Assembly: GCF_900141805.1 (NCBI RefSeq)
Contig: NZ_FQYN01000007.1
Location: 216,055-280,054, forward strand
Source: Hymenobacter daecheongensis DSM 21074
Lineage (GTDB): Bacteria; Bacteroidota; Bacteroidia; Cytophagales; Hymenobacteraceae
Direction of reading: 5' to 3'
DNA: 64,000 nucleotides
The position numbers and the translations under genes are program-made. The notes beneath the pieces are model-generated. The model ran no database searches. It saw only the letters and a program-made list of their open reading frames with translations, and was not told the origin of the DNA. Shown here piece by piece: positions 1 to 8,190 of the stretch; position 1 is the stretch's first letter, and the number at the start of each line of letters is the position of its first letter.

Positions 1-227
1 TTCACGCCGCCTTTTTCCAGCACGTCGCCTTCCGTGAGCACGCGGCTGCGGCCACCGCCGCAGCCGTGGTGCTGCCAGGCATCTTCCTGAAAGCGGCCCC
101 GGCCGTCGGCGGCTTCGAGCTGCTGGCAGAGCCGGTCCTGAAAATCACGCATCCAGGCTTCCACCTGGGCCCGAAAGGGCAGCGTGGCCACGGCAGCCGA
201 TGAGGAAAGGGGAGAAGGAAGGGACAT
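1..227 (-). CDS. hemF: Oxygen-dependent coproporphyrinogen III oxidase, N-terminal part (runs off left edge)
   Basis: Only the first 75 codons are inside the window. HemF oxidatively decarboxylates coproporphyrinogen III to protoporphyrinogen IX with O2 in haem synthesis. The reading frame on the minus strand starts at ATG 225-227 and contains DRLCQQLEAADG followed by FQEDAW and the glycine-rich GCGGGRSRVL, then LEKGGVN. This matches the conserved HemF N-terminus (the E. coli protein has the same order of CQQL, W, GGGGRSRVL and AGVNFS). A TATCTTTG -7 element lies about 100 bp upstream. The catalytic region is beyond the window, so integrity of the gene cannot be judged. The family call is strong because several conserved blocks appear in order. 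Confidence 0.9.
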   Translation of the reverse strand, partial: MSLPSPLSSSAAVATLPFRAQVEAWMRDFQDRLCQQLEAADGRGRFQEDAWQHHGCGGGRSRVLTEGDVLEKGGV

Positions 228-327
228 AAGAAAACGACAGCCTGAAAAATGCCGCCCGGACGCTCGTAAGCCCGCCCCGGCACTGCAAACAAGTCCGACT
301 CAGTTGAAAATTCAGTCAAACCAATTA

Positions 328-335
328 CAAAGATA
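328..335 (-). promoter_or_regulatory. Bacteroidota -7 element for hemF
   Basis: Minus strand reads TATCTTTG, an exact match to TAnnTTTG, about 100 bp before the hemF ATG. No clear TTG was found at the usual -33 distance. Confidence 0.5.
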
Positions 336-358
336 AGCAGCCGCGGCTGGTACGGCCT

Positions 359-877
359 TTAAGCCAGCGGCTTTTCCAGCACCAGCAATTCCAGCGGCTG
401 CCGGGCCAGCCCGAAGCGTGGGTCGGTGGGGAAGGGCTCAACGGCGCCGGTGCGGTGGTAGCCGTGGCGCTCGTACCAGGCCAGCAGCTCGTGCCGAACC
501 GAAATGACGGTGATGCGCATGGTGGGTAGTTGGTGCCGGCGGGCGTAGTCCTCGGCGGCCCGCAGCAGCTGCTTGCCAATGCCGTGGGCCTGCCAGGCCG
601 GCGCCACCGACAGCATGCCCAGATACAGCGCAGCGGGCAGCCGCTGCAGGTATACCGAGCCCAGAAGGGCGCCTTCCGCATCGCGGCCGAGCAGAATGGT
701 GGCGTTTTCGGGGGCCAGCAGGTCGCGCAGGGCGGCGGCATCGGTGCGCTGCCCGCCCAGCAGGTGCGCCTCCGTGGTCCAGCCTTTTTCCGATTCGGGG
801 CCGCGGTAGGCGCTATTGACCAGGGCCACCAGCGCGGGAATATCGGCGGCCGTGGCCGGGATGATAGTGTGCAGCAT
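359..877 (-). CDS. GNAT family N-acetyltransferase
   Basis: A 172-residue protein of the GCN5-related acetyltransferase fold, transferring an acetyl group from acetyl-CoA to an unknown amine. The start MLHTIIPATAADIPAL is preferred over an upstream in-frame start because the GNAT fold begins there (I-x-P-A-T-A-x-D-I-P-A-L, strand 1 and helix 1). Motif A is LYLGMLSVAPAWQAHGIGKQL (about residues 93-113), holding the pyrophosphate-binding Q/R-x-x-G-x-G/A-type loop (QAHGIG). Later, LLAWYERHGYHRTG is the usual motif B (Y-E-x-x-G-F/Y). A TACCTTCG sequence (882-889, minus strand) lies 5 bp before the ATG, so the mRNA may be nearly leaderless. The substrate cannot be told from sequence. Confidence 0.85.
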   Translation of the reverse strand: MLHTIIPATAADIPALVALVNSAYRGPESEKGWTTEAHLLGGQRTDAAALRDLLAPENATILLGRDAEGALLGSVYLQRLPAALYLGMLSVAPAWQAHGIGKQLLRAAEDYARRHQLPTMRITVISVRHELLAWYERHGYHRTGAVEPFPTDPRFGLARQPLELLVLEKPLA

Positions 878-925
878 AGGGCGAAGGTAGGGCAGGCGAG
901 AGGTGCCGGCAAAAACGGCTCCCGC

Positions 926-967
926 AAAAAAAAACGGCAGCCCGCTTCCGATGGAAACGGGCTGCCG
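926..967 (-). terminator. Rho-independent terminator of the curlin-repeat gene
   Basis: Perfect 10-bp stem (935-944 with 958-967, CGGCAGCCCG) followed on the minus strand by nine T residues. It lies 23 bp past the curlin gene stop codon. Confidence 0.85.
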
Positions 968-990
968 GACTGCCTGCAGGGCAGCAAGCA

Positions 991-2283
991 CTACTGATTC
1001 TGCCGGACTACCGCCGTATTGTTGTTGCCGTATTGCAACACGTCGCTGGTGTTGTTGGCCGCGCCCTGGTAGGTGCGGGCATCATTGCTGTTGCCCGTCT
1101 GCGTTTGCCGGGCATAGTCGCTGCTGCCCTGCTGGCTGATGTAGGCCTTGTTGCCGGAGTTCACCACCCCAGGGGTGCGGGCCACGCCGCCCACGCGCTG
1201 ATTCTGGATGGCGGTGTTGCCCGTGCCGGTCTGGTCGATGGTGGCCGTTTCAAAGGCTTCACGCTGGGTCTGGGTGGCCTGGTTTTCGTTGCCGCTCTGC
1301 GTGATGGCAGCGTTCTGGTAAGCCCCGGTTTCATAGTCCCCGTTGGTCTGAAGCTGGGTGGCGATGTTGGCATTGCCCGTCTGGGTTACCGTTGTCCGGC
1401 TTTGGGCCACCTTCTCCTGGGTCTGGGTGCTTAGGTTGCCGGTGCCGGTCTGGGTCAGAGTGGCTTCCACGTTGCCTATCACCGCATTCTGGAACTGCGT
1501 GCCGGTGTTGCTCAGGCCCGTCTGGGTGATGGTGGCCGCCGCCCGCTCGCCGGCCTGGGCGGAGGTGCCCAGCTGCCGCTGACTGGCCGTGTTGAAGCTA
1601 CCCTGCTGGGTGATGGTCGCCGTTGAGCGCCCCCCGGACTGCTGCTGGGCGGCGCTATTGCTGTTGCCCGCCTGATACACCGTCGCACTATGACTGCCTG
1701 ACAGGCTGCCTTCGCCTTGCTGTTGGGTCGAGGTATTGGCTTCCCCCAGTTGCGTGGCCGTAGCCGTGTTGTAGCTGCCCTGCGCCTGGGTGGCCCGGTT
1801 GCGGTTGCCCACGTCCTGCAGAATGGTAGCCGTGGAGCTGCGGCCGCTCTGGGTCTGGGTGGCGTAGTTGAGGCCGCTGAGCTGCTGAATGTCAGCGCTC
1901 AGGCTGAAGCCGCCCTGCCGCTGGCTGGCGTAGTTGCCGCTGCTGCCCGCCCGGACCGAGCCCTGGCGGATGGTGGCCCCAACGCCGCCTAGCTCCGACA
2001 GCTGCTCCTGCACGGCCTGCTGGTCGTTGCCCATCTGGTCCGTGCGGGCCGACTGGCGGTTTCCGGTCTGAGTTTGGGTCACTTGGTTGTTGTTGCCGCT
2101 GGCACTGCCCGGGTTCACGGCCGCATCGTTCTGGTAGGCCGTGGCGGTATTGCCCCTGCCGCCGATTTGCGTCACCGTAACCAGGTTGTTGTTGCCGTAG
2201 CTGGTGGAAATCTGGGTATTGTCCTGCGCCGCCGCCGTGCCGCCCCCGAGCAGGGCCACAAAAAGTAATTTGATTGGTTTCAT
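991..2283 (-). CDS. Secreted curlin-repeat protein (functional amyloid candidate)
   Basis: A 430-residue exported protein. The start MKPIKLLFVALLGGGTAAA is chosen because it gives a clean signal peptide ending near AAAQD; a longer frame upstream adds only a non-signal tail. The mature part is almost wholly built from imperfect repeats of about 20-25 residues with the pattern Q-x-G-x-x-N-x-A-x-x-x-Q (for example TQTGNANIATQLQ, TQSGNENQATQTQ, DQTGTGNTAIQNQ). These are curlin repeats as in CsgA/CsgB, rich in Q, N, T, S and G. CsgA is about 150 residues with five repeats, so this protein is far longer. No csgE/F/G homologue lies in the window. A strong terminator follows. Role in extracellular matrix or biofilm is inferred from the family. 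Confidence 0.85.
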   Translation of the reverse strand: MKPIKLLFVALLGGGTAAAQDNTQISTSYGNNNLVTVTQIGGRGNTATAYQNDAAVNPGSASGNNNQVTQTQTGNRQSARTDQMGNDQQAVQEQLSELGGVGATIRQGSVRAGSSGNYASQRQGGFSLSADIQQLSGLNYATQTQSGRSSTATILQDVGNRNRATQAQGSYNTATATQLGEANTSTQQQGEGSLSGSHSATVYQAGNSNSAAQQQSGGRSTATITQQGSFNTASQRQLGTSAQAGERAAATITQTGLSNTGTQFQNAVIGNVEATLTQTGTGNLSTQTQEKVAQSRTTVTQTGNANIATQLQTNGDYETGAYQNAAITQSGNENQATQTQREAFETATIDQTGTGNTAIQNQRVGGVARTPGVVNSGNKAYISQQGSSDYARQTQTGNSNDARTYQGAANNTSDVLQYGNNNTAVVRQNQ

Positions 2284-2371
2284 GCTGAGAATAAAAAAGG
2301 TGAGGGAATAAGGCCCCTGCAGGGCAGTTATAACGCTCAAGTTATGTTAAAATATGGCTAATAAAAATAAA

Positions 2372-2379
2372 CAAAATTA
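2372..2379 (-). promoter_or_regulatory. Possible -7 element for the curlin-repeat gene
   Basis: Minus strand reads TAATTTTG (fits TAnnTTTG) in an AT-rich patch about 90 bp upstream of the curlin ATG. No well-spaced TTG was found. Confidence 0.4.
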
Positions 2380-2497
2380 TATTAAATGCAATGCGACACC
2401 CTGAGTGGGCCGGAGCTAGCTGCCATCTATAAGGTAAGTGAGTGCTAAATTCGATCAGCGTGGATGTGGGAGCAGCTGAAAGGGGCCTGGCGCGATG

Positions 2498-2525
2498 TTG
2501 CTGTCAGTTCGAAACCGTAATTTCG
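2498..2525 (+). promoter_or_regulatory. Possible promoter of the E1 dehydrogenase gene
   Basis: TTG at 2498-2500, 17-bp spacer, TAATTTCG at 2518-2525 (one mismatch to TAnnTTTG). The ATG follows 22 bp later. Confidence 0.35.
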
Positions 2526-2547
2526 CTCTTTCAACCGCCGCTCCTTC

Positions 2548-4731
2548 ATGCCTACGCCAACCCTGCCCGCCCCGGAACTCCAGTTTATTGATTCGCACGC
2601 CGCCGTCGAGCCCGACGTAGCTACCCAGCTGCGGGCCTACCGGCTGATGCGCACGGCCGACGAGCTGGCCCGCCTCTACGAGGAAAACAAGGCCGTGACG
2701 GCCAAATACGTGCACGCCACCGCCCGCGGCCACGAGGCCATTCAGCTGGCCGCCGCCTTCCACCTCAGCGCCGCCGACTACGCCGCGCCCTACTACCGCG
2801 ACGATGCCATGCTGCTCGGCCTCGGCATCACGCCCTACGAACTGATGCTGCAGCTGATGGCCAAGCGCGATGACCCGTTTTCGGGCGGGCGCACCTACTA
2901 TTGCCACCCTTCGCTGCGCCGCGCCGGCTTCCCCGTCATTCCGCACCAAAGCTCGGCCACCGGCATGCAGGCCATTCCGGCCACCGGCATGGCCCACGGC
3001 CTGAAATACCTGGAAAGCCAGGGGATTGTTAATTCTGAATTAGGAATTCTGAATTCTGAATTGGAAACGCCGGTTTCCGAAAACCTAATTCAAAATTCAG
3101 AATTCAAAATTCAGAATTCCGTCGTCGTCTGCTCCATCGGGGATGGGGCCATGACGGAGGGCGAGGTGAGCGAAGCGCTGCAGATGGCCGTGCTGCATCA
3201 GCTGCCTATTATTTACTTAGTCCAGGATAATGAGTGGGGCATATCGGCCACCGGCCGCGAGATGCGGGCCATGGATGCCTACGAGTTTGCCGCCGGCTTC
3301 AAGGGCCTGCAGCGCCTGCGCGTGAACGGGGCCGACTTCGCCGACAGCTACGCCGGCCTGGCCGCCGCCTTCGAGTACGTGCGCCGCACCCGCGGCCCGA
3401 TCCTGGTGCACGCCCGCTGCCCGCTGCTGGGCCACCACACCAGCGGCGTGCGCCGCGAGTGGTACCGCGGCGACGACCTGGCCGCCCACACCACCCTCGA
3501 CCCCTTGCCCCGCCTGCACCAGCAGCTGCTGGACCTGGGCGTGAGCGAAGAGGAGCTGCAGCAGCTCGGCCAGGAGGCCCGCGCCCTGGTCGAGGCCGAC
3601 TACCAACGCGCCCTGGCCGCCCCCAATCCCGACCCGGCCACCTTCGCCGACCACGAGTTTGCCCCGCCCGCCGTGACGGAGGAAGCCGGGGAGCGCAGCC
3701 CCGCCGGCGCCGACAAAGCCCTTCTGGTAGATGCCGCCCTGCACGCTGTAGACGACATTCTGCGCGAATTTCCGGAGGCGCTGTTCTATGGCCAGGATGT
3801 GGGCGGCGAGCTGGGCGGCGTGTTTCGCGAGGCGGCGCTGCTGGCCAAGAAGTACGGCGATGCCCGCGTGTTCAACACCCCGATTCAGGAGGCCTACATC
3901 GTGGGCAGCACGGCCGGTATGAGCGCCGTGGGGGCCAAGCCGATTGTGGAAATTCAGTTTGCCGACTATATCTGGCCCGCGCTCAACCAGCTGGTGGAAG
4001 AGCTGTCGAAATCGTGCTACCTCTCCAACGGGCAGTTTCCGGTGCAGGCGCTCATTCGGGTGCCCATCGGGGCCTACGGCGGCGGTGGGCCGTATCATTC
4101 GGGCTCCATCGAAAGCACGCTGCTCACCATTCGGGGAATTAAGGTGGTGTACCCATCCAACGCGGCCGACATGAAGGGCCTAATGCGGGCCGCCTTCCTC
4201 GACCCCAACCCGGTGGTGATGCTGGAGCATAAAGGCCTGTATTGGAGTAAAGTACCGGGCACCGAAGACGCCAAAACCGTGGAGCCGGCCGCCGGCTACG
4301 TCATTCCGCTGGGCCAGGCTGCCATTGCCCAATCTGCTGATGCTGAGAAGCTGCGTCAGGGCGAAACCTGCGCCGTAATTACCTACGGCATGGGCGTGCA
4401 CTGGGCCAAAACCGCCAGCAAGCAGTTCCCCGGCCAAGTCGAAATTCTGGACCTGCGCACCCTGAACCCGCTCGACTTTGAGGCCGTGCAGGGCGCCGTG
4501 CGCCGCCACGGCAAAGCCCTGGTGCTTACCGAGGAGCCGCTCATGAACTCCTTCGCCGAGAGCCTGGCCGGCCGCATCCAGCGCACCTGTTTCCAGCAGC
4601 TCGATGCCCCGGTCTTCACCCTCGGCGCCGCCAACCTGCCCGCCATTGCCCTAAATGTGGAGCTGGAAAAGCAAATGCTCCCTAGTGCCGAAAAAGTAGC
4701 CGCCGCCCTGGCCGAGCTGCTGGGGTATTAA
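2548..4731 (+). CDS. Thiamine-dependent 2-oxoacid dehydrogenase E1, alpha and beta subunits fused
   Basis: A 727-residue protein joining an E1-alpha half (residues 1 to about 375) to an E1-beta half (about 385-727). E1 decarboxylates a 2-oxoacid, probably branched-chain or pyruvate, on ThDP and passes the acyl group to lipoyl-E2. Alpha half: YYRDDAMLLGLG, HQSSATGMQ, and the ThDP motif from GDGAMTEGE (198 onward) to QDNEWGIS. Beta half: FYGQDVGGELGG, FNTPIQEAYIVG, GGGGPYHSGS and TYGMGVHWA. Fused forms are common in Bacteroidota. The oddity is a stretch of about 32 residues (about 160-192) just before the GDG motif. It is encoded by an AT-rich inverted array of a 7-bp motif that keeps the frame. 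The 2-oxoacid specificity is not settled, and no E2/E3 genes are adjacent. Confidence 0.9.
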   Translation: MPTPTLPAPELQFIDSHAAVEPDVATQLRAYRLMRTADELARLYEENKAVTAKYVHATARGHEAIQLAAAFHLSAADYAAPYYRDDAMLLGLGITPYELMLQLMAKRDDPFSGGRTYYCHPSLRRAGFPVIPHQSSATGMQAIPATGMAHGLKYLESQGIVNSELGILNSELETPVSENLIQNSEFKIQNSVVVCSIGDGAMTEGEVSEALQMAVLHQLPIIYLVQDNEWGISATGREMRAMDAYEFAAGFKGLQRLRVNGADFADSYAGLAAAFEYVRRTRGPILVHARCPLLGHHTSGVRREWYRGDDLAAHTTLDPLPRLHQQLLDLGVSEEELQQLGQEARALVEADYQRALAAPNPDPATFADHEFAPPAVTEEAGERSPAGADKALLVDAALHAVDDILREFPEALFYGQDVGGELGGVFREAALLAKKYGDARVFNTPIQEAYIVGSTAGMSAVGAKPIVEIQFADYIWPALNQLVEELSKSCYLSNGQFPVQALIRVPIGAYGGGGPYHSGSIESTLLTIRGIKVVYPSNAADMKGLMRAAFLDPNPVVMLEHKGLYWSKVPGTEDAKTVEPAAGYVIPLGQAAIAQSADAEKLRQGETCAVITYGMGVHWAKTASKQFPGQVEILDLRTLNPLDFEAVQGAVRRHGKALVLTEEPLMNSFAESLAGRIQRTCFQQLDAPVFTLGAANLPAIALNVELEKQMLPSAEKVAAALAELLGY
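3031..3120. repeat. Intragenic inverted array of 7-bp repeats (AATTCTG) inside the E1 gene
   Basis: Positions 3031-3062 hold AATTCTG-type units in 7-bp steps. After a small GGAAAC/GTTTCC palindrome (3063-3078), positions 3087-3120 hold the inverse AATTCAG/AATTCAA units, also in 7-bp steps. The patch is very AT-rich in a GC-rich gene. It is translated without a stop and separates two conserved E1-alpha blocks. Confidence 0.85.
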
Positions 4732-4837
4732 GTGAGATAGTGAAATGGTGAGATAGTGAGTTTGATGTTTTAGAGGCGCATTCCGCGCAAGTGGCGCAGC
4801 TGGCGCCTCTAAAACATCAAACTCACTATCTCACTAT
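4732..4837. repeat. Octamer-repeat inverted element with a perfect 32-bp hairpin
   Basis: Directly after the E1 stop codon come GTGAGATA, GTGAAATG, GTGAGATA and GTGAGTTT in 8-bp steps. Positions 4748-4779 and 4803-4834 are exact 32-bp reverse complements around a 23-bp loop. The element ends at the stop codon of the convergent TamL-like gene, so it fills the whole gap. It may act as a bidirectional terminator, although there is no long T run. Confidence 0.9.
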
Positions 4838-7357
4838 TTAGAAAGGATACCCGATACCGATGTTGAAAGCGGTTTGGTTGTCGCTGAGGCTGAAGCGGGA
4901 GATAACGAACTTGTTGCCCAGGGCCGTGGGGTCGTAGACTTTGGTGGCTACGTCGAGGCGGAGAATGAGGAAGGTGAAGTCGAAGCGCACGCCCACGCCG
5001 GAGCCTACGGCGAACTGGCGGTAGAAGCGGTTGGCCTGGAACTGGGCTCCGGGGCGCAGGTTGTCGTCGTTCAGCGTCCAGACATTGCCGAAATCGGTGA
5101 ACAACGCGCCGTTGATGAAGCTGTACAGCGGAAACCGATATTCCAGGCTGCCCTCCATCAAAATTTCGCCGGGTTGCTCCAGGTCGAAATTCTGCACGGT
5201 TTCGCCGTTATCCGTTTTGGTAGAGGTGTAGGTGCCAGGCCCCAGGCGCCGCGGTCTCCAGGCCCGCACGCTGGACGCACCGCCGGCAAAAAAGTACTTG
5301 TCGTAGGGAATAACGTAGCGCCTCTGAATCACCGTTTCACTTTCGCCCGGAATGGTAGGACTGGGTATCACCACTTCAACGCTGCTCTTGGATAAGGCAC
5401 TTACAATACCCGCATTGAGCCGGTACACCACAAACGACTTTGGCCCAATCTTGTAATAGCGGCGGTAGTCGGCGTTGAGCTTGGCGAAATTATACACATT
5501 CAGGCCCAGCTTGTCCTTCAGATACGTTTCATACAGACTCTTTGTGAGGCCGCCGGCTTCCGCAAACAGCCGCAGATAATAGGCGTTGCGGGTCTGGTTG
5601 AAATCGTTGGAGTTGTAAAGCGAGGTAGCGTTGAACGTAGGCACCAGCTGCCGGCTGAAGCTCTGCTTCAGCGGCGAGCCCCGGCGCGCCAGCGAGTTGA
5701 GCGTGTCGCGAAAGGCATCATCCAGGCGGGGCGTGTTTACCAGACTGATGGCCACCGGAGTCAGCACGTACTGGTGGAACGCCGAGCGCTGCCAGATATA
5801 ATCGTAGGTGGCCTCCAGGTTGGTGCGGGTGTATTCGGGCCGGAGCACGTAGTTGTAGGCCGCATTGATGCGGGTGCGCGGATTGTATTGGGTCAGGAAG
5901 CGGTTTGTGCGCCAGGGCACCAGAAACTGGGGCAGCACCAGGTTAGCATTGGCCCCCAACTGGGTGGTATACACGCTTTGCGCCGGCAGTCCTTCTACCT
6001 GCCCGGTGCGGGTGTACTGTCCCTCAAAACCGGCCCGCACGCCCAGTTCCAGCACTTCCGCCCCCCCAAATACGTTCCGGATTTTGAGCCGCTCATTCGC
6101 GAATGGACCTAGCAGCAGTGCCACGTAAGTAGCGCCGGCTTCGGTGGTTTCCTGGTATTTCTTGGCCGGTGAGGCGTTAATGACGGCATCCAGCTGCCGG
6201 CGGGTGGTGTCGCCGGTGGTCTGGTTGCGCACGCGCAGGTAGTTCACGGTATTGAAGCGGAACACGTCCAGGTTGCTGAGCTGGCGCTGGGTGAGCAGCG
6301 TGCTACTCAGGCTGTACGTGTCGCCGGGGCGCACCGTGAGCTTGCGGTCTAGGGTTTTGGGGCTGATCTGGTGCTTGTAGGCCAGATAATACACCGAGTC
6401 CTGCACCAGCGTATCGCGGGTCTGGCCGAAGCGGGTGAGGCCGGCATCGGCAATGAAGCGCACGCGCCGGATGGTGTACTGGTAGTGCCGCCGGCCCGCC
6501 GGATCGGCAATGAGGGTGCGCAGGCGCACGGTGGCGGGGGCAAAGCTGGTATCGGCTTCCAGGGTCACGTATTGCTGGCGAAAATCGAAGTAGCCCTGGT
6601 TTTTGAGCAGCGTTTCGAGCCGCGCCCGCTCGTTGCCGATTACTTCCTCGTCGTACTGGTCGCCTACGTGCAGCAGCGAGGCCGGCTGGCTGGCCACCAC
6701 GCGCCGCGCAATGGCCGAGTCGGGAATGTCGAAATCGAGCTGGGAGTACTTGAAAGGCTGATTTTCGGTGATGCGGTACGTCACCGTCACGCGGCGGTTG
6801 TGCACCGTATCGGGCCCGCCCAGCAGGCGCCCGAGCGAAAAGCGCCGGTCAGCCACAGTGTCGGTGGCGGTTACTTTGCTGCGGAAAAAGCCCTTCGATT
6901 TCAGAAATATACCGATCTGCTCTACCGTCCGGCGCGTGAGGGCCGAGTCGTAAATCACCGGCGGCTCGCCGATGCGCATGATGGCGTTGCCCTTGTCGAT
7001 GGTGCGCTGCAGGCGGCTGGTGCGCTTCTCGCGCCGCACCAGCAGCTTGCCCACCTTCACCGAGTCGGGCCGGGCCGCCTGCAGGCGCTCATCAAACTCT
7101 TTCTGGATGCGCGCAAGCTTGGTTTGCAGCCGCTCCTTATTGTACACGGTGCGTCCCAGCTGATAGATTGCTAGCTTTGGCAGCGGAAAGCTTGTGTTGG
7201 GCTTTTGCTGATACAGGGCCGCAATCCGCTCGGCATCGGCCTGCTCCACGCCCACCAGCCGCACGCGGCTGAGCAGCTTCTGCTTCGGCCCGAGCAGGCG
7301 CAGCGGCGAGCAGCCCACCAGCAATAGCAGCAAGGCCCCGGTCAGCGCGGCGGGCAT
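4838..7357 (-). CDS. TamL-like (Omp85/BamA-TamA family) outer-membrane lipoprotein
   Basis: An 839-residue outer-membrane beta-barrel protein of the Omp85 superfamily. The start MPAALTGALLLLLVGC gives a lipoprotein signal with lipobox LVGC at about residue 15; an upstream in-frame start would add 70 residues with no signal character. The N-terminal half carries POTRA-like segments (for example YRITENQPFKYSQLDFDI). The C-terminal half is the surface-antigen/D15 barrel with YDKYFFAGGASSVRAWRPR and the terminal aromatic residue of ...IGIGYPF, the usual barrel-assembly signal. An Omp85 barrel with a lipid anchor is what is known as TamL in Bacteroidota, where it partners TamB. No tamB is in the window. 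It is divergent from the methyltransferase gene, with 47 bp between starts. Confidence 0.85.
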   Translation of the reverse strand: MPAALTGALLLLLVGCSPLRLLGPKQKLLSRVRLVGVEQADAERIAALYQQKPNTSFPLPKLAIYQLGRTVYNKERLQTKLARIQKEFDERLQAARPDSVKVGKLLVRREKRTSRLQRTIDKGNAIMRIGEPPVIYDSALTRRTVEQIGIFLKSKGFFRSKVTATDTVADRRFSLGRLLGGPDTVHNRRVTVTYRITENQPFKYSQLDFDIPDSAIARRVVASQPASLLHVGDQYDEEVIGNERARLETLLKNQGYFDFRQQYVTLEADTSFAPATVRLRTLIADPAGRRHYQYTIRRVRFIADAGLTRFGQTRDTLVQDSVYYLAYKHQISPKTLDRKLTVRPGDTYSLSSTLLTQRQLSNLDVFRFNTVNYLRVRNQTTGDTTRRQLDAVINASPAKKYQETTEAGATYVALLLGPFANERLKIRNVFGGAEVLELGVRAGFEGQYTRTGQVEGLPAQSVYTTQLGANANLVLPQFLVPWRTNRFLTQYNPRTRINAAYNYVLRPEYTRTNLEATYDYIWQRSAFHQYVLTPVAISLVNTPRLDDAFRDTLNSLARRGSPLKQSFSRQLVPTFNATSLYNSNDFNQTRNAYYLRLFAEAGGLTKSLYETYLKDKLGLNVYNFAKLNADYRRYYKIGPKSFVVYRLNAGIVSALSKSSVEVVIPSPTIPGESETVIQRRYVIPYDKYFFAGGASSVRAWRPRRLGPGTYTSTKTDNGETVQNFDLEQPGEILMEGSLEYRFPLYSFINGALFTDFGNVWTLNDDNLRPGAQFQANRFYRQFAVGSGVGVRFDFTFLILRLDVATKVYDPTALGNKFVISRFSLSDNQTAFNIGIGYPF

Positions 7358-7404
7358 TCTTCCGGTAAACACCGCCCGGCGAGGGGCAGTAGGCAACAGC
7401 GAAT

Positions 7405-8148
7405 ATGGTTTCAAAAGCAGTAGCGAAATATATCCACGCGCTGCACCTGAAAAAGTACCGGCTTCGGCATGGCGCTTTTCTGGTGGAAGGCGGCAAAAGC
7501 GTACAGGAGCTGCTAAGCTCCGGACTTCTAACGGAGCGGGTGCTCCTGACGGCGGAGTACGCGGCAAAAATCCCGCCGTTGCCCGCGAAAGTACCGGTTG
7601 AAATTGTAACGGAGGCCGAACTGACCCAGCTGGGCACCCTGGCCAACAACACCACCGCCCTGGCCATTGCCCGCCTGCCCGCCGAAACCGAGCTGCTGCC
7701 GGCCCCCAACCGCTTGCTGCTGGCCCTGGATCAGGTGCGCGACCCCGGCAACCTGGGCACCCTCATCCGCCTGGCCGACTGGTACGGCCTGCACGGCGTG
7801 GTGTGCTCCGATACCTGCGCCGACCCCTGGGCGCCCAAAACCATTGCCGCCACTATGGGTTCGTTCGCCCGCGTAGCCATCTGGCAGCGCGAATTGCCCG
7901 AGTGGCTCGATTCGCTGCCCGCCGCGCTGCCGCGCTACGGTGCCCACCTCGAAGGCGACAACGTGCACCGCCTCGCGCTGCGCCCCGGCGGCGTGCTCAT
8001 CATGGGCAGCGAGTCGCACGGGCCGCGGCCAGAGGTGCTGGCCCGGCTTACCCAGCGGCTTTACATTCCGGGGGCCGGCGGCGCCGAAAGCCTGAACGTG
8101 GCCGTGTCAGCGGCTATTCTGCTGGATAATTTTCATCGGGAGCTGTAG
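7405..8148 (+). CDS. TrmH/SpoU-family RNA 2'-O-methyltransferase
   Basis: A 247-residue SPOUT methyltransferase that places a 2'-O-methyl group on rRNA or tRNA with SAM. The N-terminal part (residues 1-95; FLVEGGKSVQELL) is the substrate-binding subdomain typical of RlmB-like proteins. The three knot motifs are clear: LDQVRDPGNLGTLIRLADWYG (motif 1, about 107-127), IMGSESHG (motif 2, about 199-206) and IPGAGGAESLNVAVSAAILL (motif 3, about 220-239). Length suits the RlmB/TsnR group. Divergent from the TamL-like gene and convergent with the App1-like gene. The exact target nucleotide cannot be assigned. Confidence 0.9.
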   Translation: MVSKAVAKYIHALHLKKYRLRHGAFLVEGGKSVQELLSSGLLTERVLLTAEYAAKIPPLPAKVPVEIVTEAELTQLGTLANNTTALAIARLPAETELLPAPNRLLLALDQVRDPGNLGTLIRLADWYGLHGVVCSDTCADPWAPKTIAATMGSFARVAIWQRELPEWLDSLPAALPRYGAHLEGDNVHRLALRPGGVLIMGSESHGPRPEVLARLTQRLYIPGAGGAESLNVAVSAAILLDNFHREL

Positions 8149-8190
8149 GAGAGGAGCCGGGGGTGAGGCCCGCGGGGCTGCTGGTAAAAC

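Noticed and set aside
2455..4509. Long antisense frames over the E1 gene
   Set aside because: These are shadow frames expected in high-GC coding DNA; the plus-strand product has all conserved E1 motifs.
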